Below, piece after piece: positions 33,277 to 41,579 of a DNA stretch of 64,000 bases. A program made the translations under genes and the position numbers. Source of the DNA: Ruminococcus sp. (GTDB taxonomy: Bacteria > Bacillota > Clostridia > Oscillospirales > Ruminococcaceae); NCBI GenBank assembly GCA_029060305.1, contig JAIDUG010000020.1, positions 1 through 64,000 on the forward strand, given 5' to 3'. Under the pieces are notes generated by a model. The model ran no database searches and was not told the DNA's origin. It saw only the letters and a list, made by a program, of their open reading frames with translations. Each line of letters opens with the position of its first letter. Position 1 is the stretch's first letter.

Positions 33277-33353
33277 ATCGGTTAAACAACCGAAATATTA
33301 ATAATTTCCTACACAAAAAAATTGCTCCCTATTATTCGGGGAGCGATTTTTTT
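33277..33353 (+). ncRNA. Candidate small RNA
   Basis: From the predicted start at about 33277 the RNA would be about 75 nt. It would have a small 5' hairpin (CGGTT/AACCG around 33279-33292), an AU-rich single-stranded middle, and the terminator hairpin at 33321-33347 with its T run. There is no ribosome site or reading frame. Confidence 0.45.
33321..33353. terminator. Bidirectional terminator
   Basis: ATTGCTCCC (33321-33329) pairs with GGGAGCGAT (33339-33347), with runs of seven A and seven T on either side. It also ends the minus-strand ABC operon. Confidence 0.88.
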
Positions 33354-33359
33354 ATTATT

Positions 33360-35150
33360 TTATGCCGTCACAAACTGCGAGTTATACAAATCAGCATAGA
33401 ATCCGCCGTCTGAAAGCAGTTGTTCGTGGTTACCCTGTTCAATGATGTCGCCGTCTTTCATTACGAGAATAATATCAGCGTTCTTTATAGTAGAAAGTCT
33501 GTGTGCTATTACGAATGACGTTCTGCCAACCGTAAGTTTATCCATAGCCTGCTGTATAACGAGTTCTGTTCTTGTGTCGATAGAGGAAGTAGCTTCGTCA
33601 AGTATCAGCATTGGAGCATCTTTAATCATTGCTCTTGCAATAGTAAGCTGTTGTTTCTGACCGTCAGAAAGATTCAGTGCTTCATTGAGTCTTGTGTCGT
33701 AACCTTGCGGAAGTGTTGAGATAAAATGTTTCAGACCTACAGCCTCGCAAGCCTCGTCAAGTTCCTTGTCGGTCACGCCCTCTTTGTTGTATACAAGGTT
33801 TTCACGGATTGTGCCGTCAAAAAGCCACGTTTCCTGTAATATCATGTCAAACATATCGTGAACCTGTTCACGTTTCAGCGACTTTGTGGAAACTCCGTCA
33901 ATCAGAATATCACCGCCGTCAATTTCGTAGAAACGCATAAGCAAGTTAACCATAGTAGTTTTACCTGCTCCGGTAGGTCCTACAATCGCAACTTTCTGTC
34001 CTGCTGAAAGTTTGGCTGAAAAATCATGTATAATAGTTTTTTCAGTAGAGTACCCAAATTTGACGTTTTTAAATTCAACGTTTCCTGTAACTTTTTCTAT
34101 ACGTCCTGACTTTGCGGATTCGTCGGACTGTTCTTCGGCTTCGAGCATTTCAAACACTCTTTTTGACGCTGCTGAAGCCTGTTGAATGGAAGTAAGAGAC
34201 TGTGCAAATGTTGACAAAGGCTGTGAAAAAAGTCTTGCATAGATTACAAAAGCCATTATAGTACCGAGTGTAACCGCTGAATTGTCGTTGACGATAAATG
34301 CCACTCCGACTATAAAAATCATTGCATAAGCGAGGTTTCCGACAAACTGCATTATCGGGTGCATCATTCCCGATAACCATTGTGATTTCCAGTTTGAATC
34401 GTAAAGTCTTTCGTTTACTTCGTCAAACTTTGCCTTTTCAGCTTCCTTTGCCCCGAAAGCGTGGACTATATTATGGTTTGTGTAAATCTCTTCAATCTGA
34501 CCGTTCATAATACCTAAATCGGTCTGCTTGCGGTTGAAGTATTTCTGAGATTTTTTCAGGATAAGTGACATAAAGACAAATCCCAGCAATGAAGATATTA
34601 TTGTTACAAGTGCGAGAATCCAGTTTGTTGAGAACATCTTATATATTACTCCGACAAACAACGCCAGAGAACTGATAAGGTTTGCGGAACTTGAGGAAAG
34701 TGTCTGACTTATTGTGTCAACGTCGTTTGTAACACGTGAAAGTATATCACCTTTTGTCGTTGTATCGAAGTAACTCAGTGGCAGACGGTTTATTTTTTCG
34801 TCAATGTCTGTACGAAGACGTTTTGAAGTTTTCTGCGTGATAGTAGCCGTTATAAACTGCTGACTGTAGTTGAGAACAGCACCGCCTGCGTATATCGCAA
34901 CAAGTGTATAACAGATTTTCTTTACAGCATCAATGTCAACGCCGGTAAAGATTCCGGAAGTTATTTCGTTCATAAGGTCGCTGATTTTTTCAGGACCTAT
35001 GATTGTAGCCATTGAACCGCCTACAGCAAATATCAGTGCGACTATTACTGCCGGAAGATACTGTTTACAGTAAGCGAGTATCTTTTTTATCGCTCCCATA
35101 TCAGCTTTTTCATTGGGATTTGCCTGCATCATCGGTCTCATAGGAGGCAT
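33360..35150 (-). CDS. ABC transporter, fused membrane and ATPase domains (second of a pair)
   Basis: A 596-residue exporter half-transporter. Six membrane helices (about residues 30-320) are followed by an ATPase domain with Walker A VGPTGAGKTTMVNLLM, Q-loop region ILQETWLFDGTI, signature LSDGQKQQLTIARAM (the usual LSGGQ has Asp for the first Gly), Walker B MLILDEATSSID and the switch His in IAHRLSTIKNAD. The product probably pairs with the protein encoded just upstream to form a heterodimeric multidrug-type exporter. The ATG lies 3 bases after the upstream gene's stop with GGAAAGGAG before it. Confidence 0.94.
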   Translation of the reverse strand: MPPMRPMMQANPNEKADMGAIKKILAYCKQYLPAVIVALIFAVGGSMATIIGPEKISDLMNEITSGIFTGVDIDAVKKICYTLVAIYAGGAVLNYSQQFITATITQKTSKRLRTDIDEKINRLPLSYFDTTTKGDILSRVTNDVDTISQTLSSSSANLISSLALFVGVIYKMFSTNWILALVTIISSLLGFVFMSLILKKSQKYFNRKQTDLGIMNGQIEEIYTNHNIVHAFGAKEAEKAKFDEVNERLYDSNWKSQWLSGMMHPIMQFVGNLAYAMIFIVGVAFIVNDNSAVTLGTIMAFVIYARLFSQPLSTFAQSLTSIQQASAASKRVFEMLEAEEQSDESAKSGRIEKVTGNVEFKNVKFGYSTEKTIIHDFSAKLSAGQKVAIVGPTGAGKTTMVNLLMRFYEIDGGDILIDGVSTKSLKREQVHDMFDMILQETWLFDGTIRENLVYNKEGVTDKELDEACEAVGLKHFISTLPQGYDTRLNEALNLSDGQKQQLTIARAMIKDAPMLILDEATSSIDTRTELVIQQAMDKLTVGRTSFVIAHRLSTIKNADIILVMKDGDIIEQGNHEQLLSDGGFYADLYNSQFVTA

Positions 35151-35152
35151 AT

Positions 35153-36919
35153 TTATGCACTCTCCTTTCCTGACAATTCTTCTGCTGACAACTGCGACAA
35201 TGCTATTTCCTTGTAAATGTCGCAGTTCTTCATTAAATCTTCGTGTTTGCCGATTCCTGCAATTTCACCGTCGTGAAGTACAAGTATTTTGTCAGCGTTT
35301 CTTATAGTACCTATTCGCTGTGCAACTATTATTACAGTAGTGTCCGAAAGCTCCTCACGGATAGCCTTTCTTACAAGCATATCTGTTTTGTAGTCAAGTG
35401 CGGAAAATGTATCGTCAAAAATCATTATTTCGGAGTTTTTGAATACAGCCCTTGCTATTGAAAGTCTCTGTTTCTGACCACCTGAATAGTTAGTACCGCC
35501 TTGTGCGACTTTTGCATGAATACCGTCCGAAAGATTATTCACAAAATCAGACTTTGATATTTCAAGTGAACGTTTTATTCTTTCGTCGGTATCCTTTACT
35601 TCTTCCTTGCAACCGTAAGTAATATTGGACTTTATGTCACCTGAAAACAATGTGGCTTTCTGAGGTGCTACTGAAACAATTCTTTCCAATTGTTCTTCGG
35701 GATATTCCTTTATGTTTACACCGTCAATAAGAATTTCACCGCCGGTAACGTCGTAATATCTCGGAATAAGATTGACAAGAGTTGATTTTCCCGTACCTGT
35801 TGCACCTATGATTGCGAATGTCTCACCGGAATTGATTTCAAAACTTACATTTTTTATACAAGGTTTTCCGGAATCACCATAAGCAAAAGAAACGTTTTTA
35901 AATTCTATTTTTCCACGTGTTGTGGACTTGATTTCTTCTGACTTGTAATCAATAGTCGGCTCTGTTTCGAGTACCTCGTTTATACGTTTTGCGGAAACAA
36001 GCGTTCTCGGCATAATTATGAATATCATTACAAGCATCATAAAAGCACCTATAACCTGCATTGCGTACTGAGTGAAAGCTGACATATTACCGACAACTTC
36101 CGCACGTCCCGCAATTTCCGCATCGTTCACAAGGTAAGCACCAATCCAGTAAATAGCAAGCGTAACGCCGTTCATAGCCATCATCATAACCGGCATCATA
36201 AGACCCATTATACGACTGGTGAAAAGGTGATTTTTTGTAATAGCGTCGTTTACGTTATCGAATTTCTTTTCCTGATACTTTTCAGCATTGAAGGCACGTA
36301 CTACACGTACACCGCTGATATTTTCACGTGTAACGTCATTCAGATTGTCGGTAAGTTTCTGAATTGACTTGAATTTCGGATAAGCAGTCAACACAAGAGT
36401 GAGTATTGTAACAACGATAACTATTACACATACCAGTACGGCTCTCGTCCATTCGATACTTGAATTTGATATTTTAGCGATTGCCCATATTGCAGTAACA
36501 GGTGCTTTTATCAACATCTGCAAACCCATTGCCATAAACATCTGCAACTGTACAACGTCATTTGTAGTACGTGTTATAAGGCTCGGAGTTGAAAACTTGT
36601 TAATTTCGGAGTTTGAGAATCTGAGGATATTTCCGAAAAGTTTTTCACGGAGAGTTTTTGCGAAATTGGCGGCAATCTGAGCAGCGAAAAATCCACAGAA
36701 CATTGCGGACAGCATACTTCCGACAGCACACAAAAGCATCATTCCACCGTTTGCAAGAACCTTTTCCATGTCGATTGAACCAGCGGAAACAGATTCGGCA
36801 AGTTTCTGCGTATAATCGGGCATAGTGAGGTCAAGCCATACCTGTACAACAACCAGTCCGGCACAAATCAGTATGAAAATAACGTCACGTGCCTTTAAGT
36901 TCTTAAAAACCTTGAACAT
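35153..36919 (-). CDS. ABC transporter, fused membrane and ATPase domains (first of a pair)
   Basis: A 588-residue exporter half-transporter: six membrane helices, then an ATPase domain with Walker A IGATGTGKSTLVNLIP, Q-loop VAPQKATLFSGDIKSN, signature YSGGQKQRLSIARAV, Walker B IMIFDDTFSALD and VAQRIGTIRNAD. The residue after Walker B is Asp rather than the catalytic Glu, and the switch His is Gln. This half therefore carries the degenerate site typical of heterodimeric exporters, while the partner keeps Glu and His. The ATG at 36919 is chosen over an in-frame start at 37069 that would overlap the MarR gene. Confidence 0.94.
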   Translation of the reverse strand: MFKVFKNLKARDVIFILICAGLVVVQVWLDLTMPDYTQKLAESVSAGSIDMEKVLANGGMMLLCAVGSMLSAMFCGFFAAQIAANFAKTLREKLFGNILRFSNSEINKFSTPSLITRTTNDVVQLQMFMAMGLQMLIKAPVTAIWAIAKISNSSIEWTRAVLVCVIVIVVTILTLVLTAYPKFKSIQKLTDNLNDVTRENISGVRVVRAFNAEKYQEKKFDNVNDAITKNHLFTSRIMGLMMPVMMMAMNGVTLAIYWIGAYLVNDAEIAGRAEVVGNMSAFTQYAMQVIGAFMMLVMIFIIMPRTLVSAKRINEVLETEPTIDYKSEEIKSTTRGKIEFKNVSFAYGDSGKPCIKNVSFEINSGETFAIIGATGTGKSTLVNLIPRYYDVTGGEILIDGVNIKEYPEEQLERIVSVAPQKATLFSGDIKSNITYGCKEEVKDTDERIKRSLEISKSDFVNNLSDGIHAKVAQGGTNYSGGQKQRLSIARAVFKNSEIMIFDDTFSALDYKTDMLVRKAIREELSDTTVIIVAQRIGTIRNADKILVLHDGEIAGIGKHEDLMKNCDIYKEIALSQLSAEELSGKESA

Positions 36920-36947
36920 AAAAAAACATCTTCCTTTCTTAGAAAAT

Positions 36948-37391
36948 TCATTCCGTATCAAATTTTGTGATTTTTTCTTCCACAATCGACTTGATAACCT
37001 GTGCAACAGAAATAAATTCTTCAATACGTTCTTTGCCCACTTCGTCAATAATACGGCTGAAAAGTTCAATCATTTCTTCCTGTCGTCTTTTACATTCGGA
37101 AACGCCTTTTTCTGAAAGCGAAATCATTAATTTCCTTGCGTCCTCGGAACTGTTTTCACGGACAATAAAGTCTTTTTCCTGCATTTTCCTGATAAGTACG
37201 GAAACCCTCGCCGTACTCACACGCATAAAACTGCTGATTTCACCGGCTGAAACAGGTCTGCCAATATCTGAAAGATATTTCAGCATACAACCTATTCCGG
37301 CATTGTCGTTGTTGAACTTCTTCATAACCTCGTCAGACGGTTTCCTGTGCAGTCTTTCCATAACACTTAAAGTGTACTCACGGTCTGCCAT
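36948..37391 (-). CDS. MarR-family transcriptional regulator
   Basis: A 147-residue winged-helix regulator. The recognition region reads PVSAGEISSFMRVSTARVSV followed by LIRKMQEKDFIVRENSSEDARKLMISLSEKG, typical of MarR proteins (DNA-binding helix, then the wing with the DxRK element). N- and C-terminal helices give the dimer interface. It is the first gene of an operon with the two ABC half-transporters and probably represses it through the inverted repeat at 37409-37431, lifting on binding a toxic ligand. AAGGAG precedes the ATG. Confidence 0.93.
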   Translation of the reverse strand: MADREYTLSVMERLHRKPSDEVMKKFNNDNAGIGCMLKYLSDIGRPVSAGEISSFMRVSTARVSVLIRKMQEKDFIVRENSSEDARKLMISLSEKGVSECKRRQEEMIELFSRIIDEVGKERIEEFISVAQVIKSIVEEKITKFDTE

Positions 37392-37408
37392 AAAAATATC
37401 ACTCCTTT

Positions 37409-37431
37409 TTTATTTAACGGGGTTAAATAAA
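37409..37431. promoter_or_regulatory. Probable MarR operator
   Basis: Arms TTTATTTAAC (37409-37418) and GTTAAATAAA (37422-37431) are perfectly complementary over 10 bp around GGG, 18 bases upstream of the marR start. Confidence 0.7.
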
Positions 37432-37587
37432 TATTAATACCATTAAGTGTAAACCACACGTTAATATTATGACAACTTAGTGAAAAAAATAACAGTTATT
37501 TCTGCAACAAAATACAGCGAATTTTCCGAAAAAAACATTTGTATGTGATTTTTTCACTTTGAATTGTTTAAATCTGTCAGAAAAAAC

Positions 37588-37616
37588 TTGACATACTTCA
37601 GATAATATGTTAAAAT
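37588..37616 (+). promoter_or_regulatory. Sigma-A promoter for the permuted binding-protein gene
   Basis: TTGACA (37588-37593), 17-base spacer, TAAAAT (37611-37616). Confidence 0.8.
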
Positions 37617-37654
37617 AATACACGCAAAAATGGATTTTTACGGAGGATTTTTTT

Positions 37655-38431
37655 ATGAAAAAAACTTTGAGTATATTGTCGGCAACTGTTTTAATAATAA
37701 GCTGTCTGTGCAGTTGCGGAAATAAAGATTCGTCGGAAACTATTTCCAGTGTGAAAGACCTTGCAGGAAAAACAGTCGGCACTCAGCTCGGAACTACAGG
37801 TTATAAGTGTGCAGGGGAATTGAAAGACGTAAAAGTTGAAAAATACAAGGACGGTTTTGAAGCTGTACAGGCACTTGAAGATGAAACAGTGGACGCTGTA
37901 ATCATCGACGAACTCACCGCTCAGGAACTTGTAAGCGACAAGGAAAATCTCAAAATACTTTCCGACCCTTTTCAAGAAGAAGAATACGCCATAGCTTACA
38001 AAAAAGGCAACACGGAGTTAGGACAGAAACTTGACGATACTATCACTAAACTCAAACGTGATGGTACAATTGCAAGTATTTCAAAACACTGGATAGGTAG
38101 CAATCCCGACCGCAAGTCTTATGAACCAAAGGACGTTACAAGAACAGGTACTCTTGTTATGGCAACTAACGCTGATTTTCCACCTTATGAAGACAAGGTG
38201 AACGGCGAAATAGTAGGTTTTGATGTTGATTTGGCAATGGCTATATGTGATGAGTTGGGAATGGAGTTAAAAATAGATGACCTGAATTTCAATTCGGTAA
38301 TTACTGCACTGACTTTTGACGAGGCTGACATAGGACTGGCTGGAATTTCCGTCACTCCGGAAAGACAGGAAGTTGTTGACTTCACGCAAGGTTATGCGAT
38401 TTCAAGTCAGGTTATAATTGTAAGAAAATAA
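37655..38431 (+). CDS. Amino-acid-binding-type lipoprotein with circularly permuted domain
   Basis: A 258-residue lipoprotein (lipobox LCSC, Cys21) of the polar amino acid binding family (SBP_bac_3), but with its halves in swapped order. Residues 33-148 are the normal second half: VKDLAGKTVGTQLGTTGYK, ALEDETVDAVIIDE, EEEYAIAYKKGNTEL, KLKRDGTIASISKHWIG. After a short linker, residues 163-258 are the normal first half: RTGTLVMATNADFPPYE, GEIVGFDVDLAMAICDELG, ADIGLAGISVTPERQEVVDF, GYAISSQVIIV. Total length equals one ordinary domain, so the fold could be intact with new termini in the hinge region. No permease or ATPase gene is adjacent. A terminator follows. Confidence 0.88.
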   Translation: MKKTLSILSATVLIISCLCSCGNKDSSETISSVKDLAGKTVGTQLGTTGYKCAGELKDVKVEKYKDGFEAVQALEDETVDAVIIDELTAQELVSDKENLKILSDPFQEEEYAIAYKKGNTELGQKLDDTITKLKRDGTIASISKHWIGSNPDRKSYEPKDVTRTGTLVMATNADFPPYEDKVNGEIVGFDVDLAMAICDELGMELKIDDLNFNSVITALTFDEADIGLAGISVTPERQEVVDFTQGYAISSQVIIVRK

Positions 38432-38436
38432 CAATA

Positions 38437-38465
38437 AGTCCGGATATTACTCCGGACTTTTTTTA
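38437..38465. terminator. Bidirectional terminator
   Basis: AGTCCGGA (38437-38444) pairs with TCCGGACT (38451-38458) with a T run. It lies between convergent genes. Confidence 0.85.
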
Positions 38466-40634
38466 TTATGTGTAGTGTTCCTTGAGGTACTCAGAAACTT
38501 CTTTCTGTATGTTTTTCGCCGTCTGCTCTGCTGAACCGTCTATACCTTCAAAGTACCTATAAACTTTTTCGTTAATTATGCTGTCTATATTAAAGTCATT
38601 GATATATAATCTTGCTGATGTAATCTTGTCTTTATAGTATTCACATTCTTCTTTTGTAAAGTTTTCAATTGTTTCATTTTCATTGTATGTGCGTTTTTCG
38701 ATAACAGTCTTTTTTGTTTTGCTGTCTACATAAACGTTGTCACGTGTATACACTTCAAATTCCTTGTCAAATTCTTCTTCCATTACAGGAAAATAATAGG
38801 AGCTTGTCAGTCCTTTTTCCGTATGGTCTGTAAAAAGCGTTCTTAAAAATTCCCACGCACCGTCGATATTTGGCGAAACTGCACTGATACCGTAAAGATT
38901 GTCCATATCTAATAACGTACCGCTTTTTGTACCGTCACCGACGTATCCTGCAAATATCATTTTATCTTTAAATATTCCTTTTGAAATATAGTATAAATTG
39001 TCTGCACACAATATATTTCTATTTGAATAAATAATTCTTTCTTTCAGTTCGTCTTCACCAATTGTAACACTGGTCTCTAATGCCTCGTCGTATTCTTTTG
39101 CCGTGAGACATATTTCGTTTTTCTGAAAAAATTCAAGATACTTTATGAAGTCTGGAGAATCAAAACTGCACGTTGCATTTTCGTAATCTATATACATTGA
39201 ATTGTCAAAAAATGCTTGAAAAGCGTTTGTTCTCATATGCAACTCATTATCGGGAAAAAGCACTTCATTTTCTTTCAGATTGTTGTATGTTTTTATCATA
39301 TCGTCAACCGTCCAGTTTTCAGGAATATCGCTGTCAGCACTTGCCATAGATGTATTGACTCTAAAATGTGTTCCGATTTGCAGAAGTTTTCCGTCACTCT
39401 CAAGAATATTGAGGATATTCGGCAGGAAGTCTTCACGACTGATTTCAGGGTCATTGTCGATAAACGGGTACATATCAACAAAAAGCTCCTTGTTTTTTCT
39501 GTAACTGTAAATATTGCCGGAATTATTCAAAGATATAATATCAGGAGCATTTCCGCTGAGTACGTCTGCACGGAGAGAATCAGAAAACAAATCATATTCC
39601 TTGAAATCAACTTTATATTCGTCAGATGACTCGTTATAATAATCTGCATATTTTTTAATAAGTGAAAATTGCGGATTGCCGTAAGTTCCCATCCATATTA
39701 TTTTTTTTGTTGAAAGTTCAGTGATATTTTCTTCAGTCACAAAGTATATACAACCGTTCACAACAACCGCATAACCGTCAGATGTTTCTATGATGTCGGT
39801 AACTTCAGACGGCTTGAAATCCATATTAGAAAAATCAGTTATATTTTCTGATTTTCCGTCTCCGAAACCGTATATTCCGTCATCAGTAACTCCGATAAAA
39901 GTATATTTTTCACCCATACACGAGGCGTATACGCTGGAATCAACATCTGTTTTTTTCCTTACAACCTTTATGTTTCCTGAATCGTTACTGATATTTTCTA
40001 TAAACTTTTCATTGCCGTTGTCGCAGAGACAGTTGACTGTATTTTCAGCACCTCTTGCAACTCCGATTATATCGCCTGAAACTTCAATATCTGATACATA
40101 ACCGTCGTCATTTATCAACACAAGGCGTTTGTTGTCTGCATTAATGATATAATAGTCTCTGCTACATGGGAAAATATCAAACTTTACGTCCGGACTGTCA
40201 GACAGTTCACCGCAGTCAATAATTTTTTCCTGTTCACCGTCTCTGCTGTAGATGTAAACCATTGTTTTTCCGTCAAGATAAGTCAGAATCGCTTTTTTAC
40301 CGTACACCATTAACGACGACGATTTTACAATTTCGTTTTTCTGCGGAATGAAATTCATTTTTTTGTACTCGCTGAAAGTACCGTCCGTTGAATAACCTGA
40401 ATAACCGCCTGTTTTAAGCTGTCCAAAAATATAAACGTCACCTACATTTGTATCAATGCTTATCACTTTGTCGAAATCGTCAGCCAGTCTTATTTCAGCA
40501 GGTCTGTAACCTGTTATTTCTGTTTCTACAACAGGAACAGGAGCAGGCTCAGGAGTATTTTTTTTGTTTTCGCAAGCCGTCAGAATACCGCAAAGGCACA
40601 TCATCGCACATAAAATAATCTTGTTTCTTTTCAT
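38466..40634 (-). CDS. Large lipoprotein with solute-binding (family 1-like) C-terminal domain
   Basis: A 722-residue lipoprotein: signal peptide MKRNKIIL onward with lipobox LTAC. Residues about 50-310 are strand-rich with repeating patterns (YIFGQLKTGGYSGYSTDG, YGFGDGKSENITDF) and look like a beta-propeller. From about residue 320 a family 1 extracellular solute-binding domain is recognisable: IIWMGTYGNPQFSLIKKYAD, SGNAPDIISLN, PENWTVDDMIKTYNNL, GISAVSPNIDGAWEFLRTLF. Sugar uptake or sensing would be typical, but no permease is nearby. The ATG at 40634 (AAAGGTTG upstream) is preferred to an in-frame start at 40670, which lacks a site. Confidence 0.82.
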   Translation of the reverse strand: MKRNKIILCAMMCLCGILTACENKKNTPEPAPVPVVETEITGYRPAEIRLADDFDKVISIDTNVGDVYIFGQLKTGGYSGYSTDGTFSEYKKMNFIPQKNEIVKSSSLMVYGKKAILTYLDGKTMVYIYSRDGEQEKIIDCGELSDSPDVKFDIFPCSRDYYIINADNKRLVLINDDGYVSDIEVSGDIIGVARGAENTVNCLCDNGNEKFIENISNDSGNIKVVRKKTDVDSSVYASCMGEKYTFIGVTDDGIYGFGDGKSENITDFSNMDFKPSEVTDIIETSDGYAVVVNGCIYFVTEENITELSTKKIIWMGTYGNPQFSLIKKYADYYNESSDEYKVDFKEYDLFSDSLRADVLSGNAPDIISLNNSGNIYSYRKNKELFVDMYPFIDNDPEISREDFLPNILNILESDGKLLQIGTHFRVNTSMASADSDIPENWTVDDMIKTYNNLKENEVLFPDNELHMRTNAFQAFFDNSMYIDYENATCSFDSPDFIKYLEFFQKNEICLTAKEYDEALETSVTIGEDELKERIIYSNRNILCADNLYYISKGIFKDKMIFAGYVGDGTKSGTLLDMDNLYGISAVSPNIDGAWEFLRTLFTDHTEKGLTSSYYFPVMEEEFDKEFEVYTRDNVYVDSKTKKTVIEKRTYNENETIENFTKEECEYYKDKITSARLYINDFNIDSIINEKVYRYFEGIDGSAEQTAKNIQKEVSEYLKEHYT

Positions 40635-40803
40635 TGAAAAACACAACCTTTCATAATTTTCTATATACAAGTGATTTTCAACGGCGAAAAAGACGAATTT
40701 TTTTCAAGGTCTGGATAATCCTACAAATTTCGCACTTGCTTTTTGTTAATTATGCACAAAGTCGCTTTGCTTACGGAAAATATACTGTCTTTTGCTTTTA
40801 TAC

Positions 40804-40832
40804 TTGAATTTCTGTACGGAATATGCTATAAT
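40804..40832 (+). promoter_or_regulatory. Sigma-A promoter for the 40866 gene
   Basis: TTGAAT (40804-40809), 17-base spacer, TATAAT (40827-40832). Confidence 0.7.
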
Positions 40833-40865
40833 TCTGTAAAATATATCTGAACGGAGAGGTTTATT

Positions 40866-41414
40866 ATGAAAAAATTCGCAATATACAAGTCGGAAACAGG
40901 TTATTATTTTTACCGGTATTTTGACGATATGTCACAGCTTGCCGGTATGCACCTTGAGAATATAGTCACAGAAGATAAATTGCCTATTGTTGCAGACGAC
41001 AAAGGCGGTTATTTCTGTTTCCGTCCGGACGACTACAATTTTTCAGAACTCGTCGAAACAGAAAAAGACTGTCCGCTTTCTTTGGAAGAGATGTTTTTCA
41101 GGAATGACAAGAATTTCAAGCTCGGCTGGATTTCACCGGACGGCGACACTTATTCCTGCGACTATACCAGACATTCCAAATCAGCACGTATGATTGCACA
41201 GAAATTTTTTCCCAATACTAAACTTCCTGAACGCACTCTCGGTAAAAACGGCTGGCTGAAAGTAATTGACTCGTGGGACGGCACTGAACGTGAACACAGA
41301 CAGTTTGTTTATTCAATGACCGGCAGAATTACAAACAGTCAGATAAACAGGCTTTTTGATTTGGGTCTTTATAATAATCCGGAAGTACAGAAGTTGCTTG
41401 AAAATTATGACTGA
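40866..41414 (+). CDS. Hypothetical protein upstream of the kinase-phosphatase-TerD cluster
   Basis: A 182-residue soluble protein that I do not recognise. It begins KKFAIYKSETGYYFYRYFDD and contains LGWISPDGDTYSCDYTRHSK, a segment suggestive of a small strand-rich domain, then RQFVYSMTGRITNSQINRLF near the C-terminus. There is no signal peptide or membrane helix. It has its own promoter and ACGGAGAGG before the ATG, and lies 165 bases upstream of the protein kinase gene, which has a separate promoter. Confidence 0.78.
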   Translation: MKKFAIYKSETGYYFYRYFDDMSQLAGMHLENIVTEDKLPIVADDKGGYFCFRPDDYNFSELVETEKDCPLSLEEMFFRNDKNFKLGWISPDGDTYSCDYTRHSKSARMIAQKFFPNTKLPERTLGKNGWLKVIDSWDGTEREHRQFVYSMTGRITNSQINRLFDLGLYNNPEVQKLLENYD

Positions 41415-41487
41415 ATATTCAATCAGTAAAAAAATTTTTTACGGATATATTGACTTACTGTCTGCTACTTTCCTTTACGAAATCTTC

Positions 41488-41516
41488 TTGACAAAATGAT
41501 TAATAAGTGTTAAAAT
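41488..41516 (+). promoter_or_regulatory. Sigma-A promoter for the kinase-PP2C-manA unit
   Basis: TTGACA (41488-41493), 17-base spacer, TAAAAT (41511-41516). Confidence 0.75.
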
Positions 41517-41579
41517 ATACTTTAAGTGATTACTGTATAAAAAATACTGGTCTGTTAAAGACCGGAAAAGAGGATTTAG

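Noticed and set aside
41426..41442. Palindrome GTAAAAAAATTTTTTAC as a terminator after the 40866 gene
   Set aside because: It is pure A/T in the stem and would be a very unstable hairpin; common by chance in such DNA.
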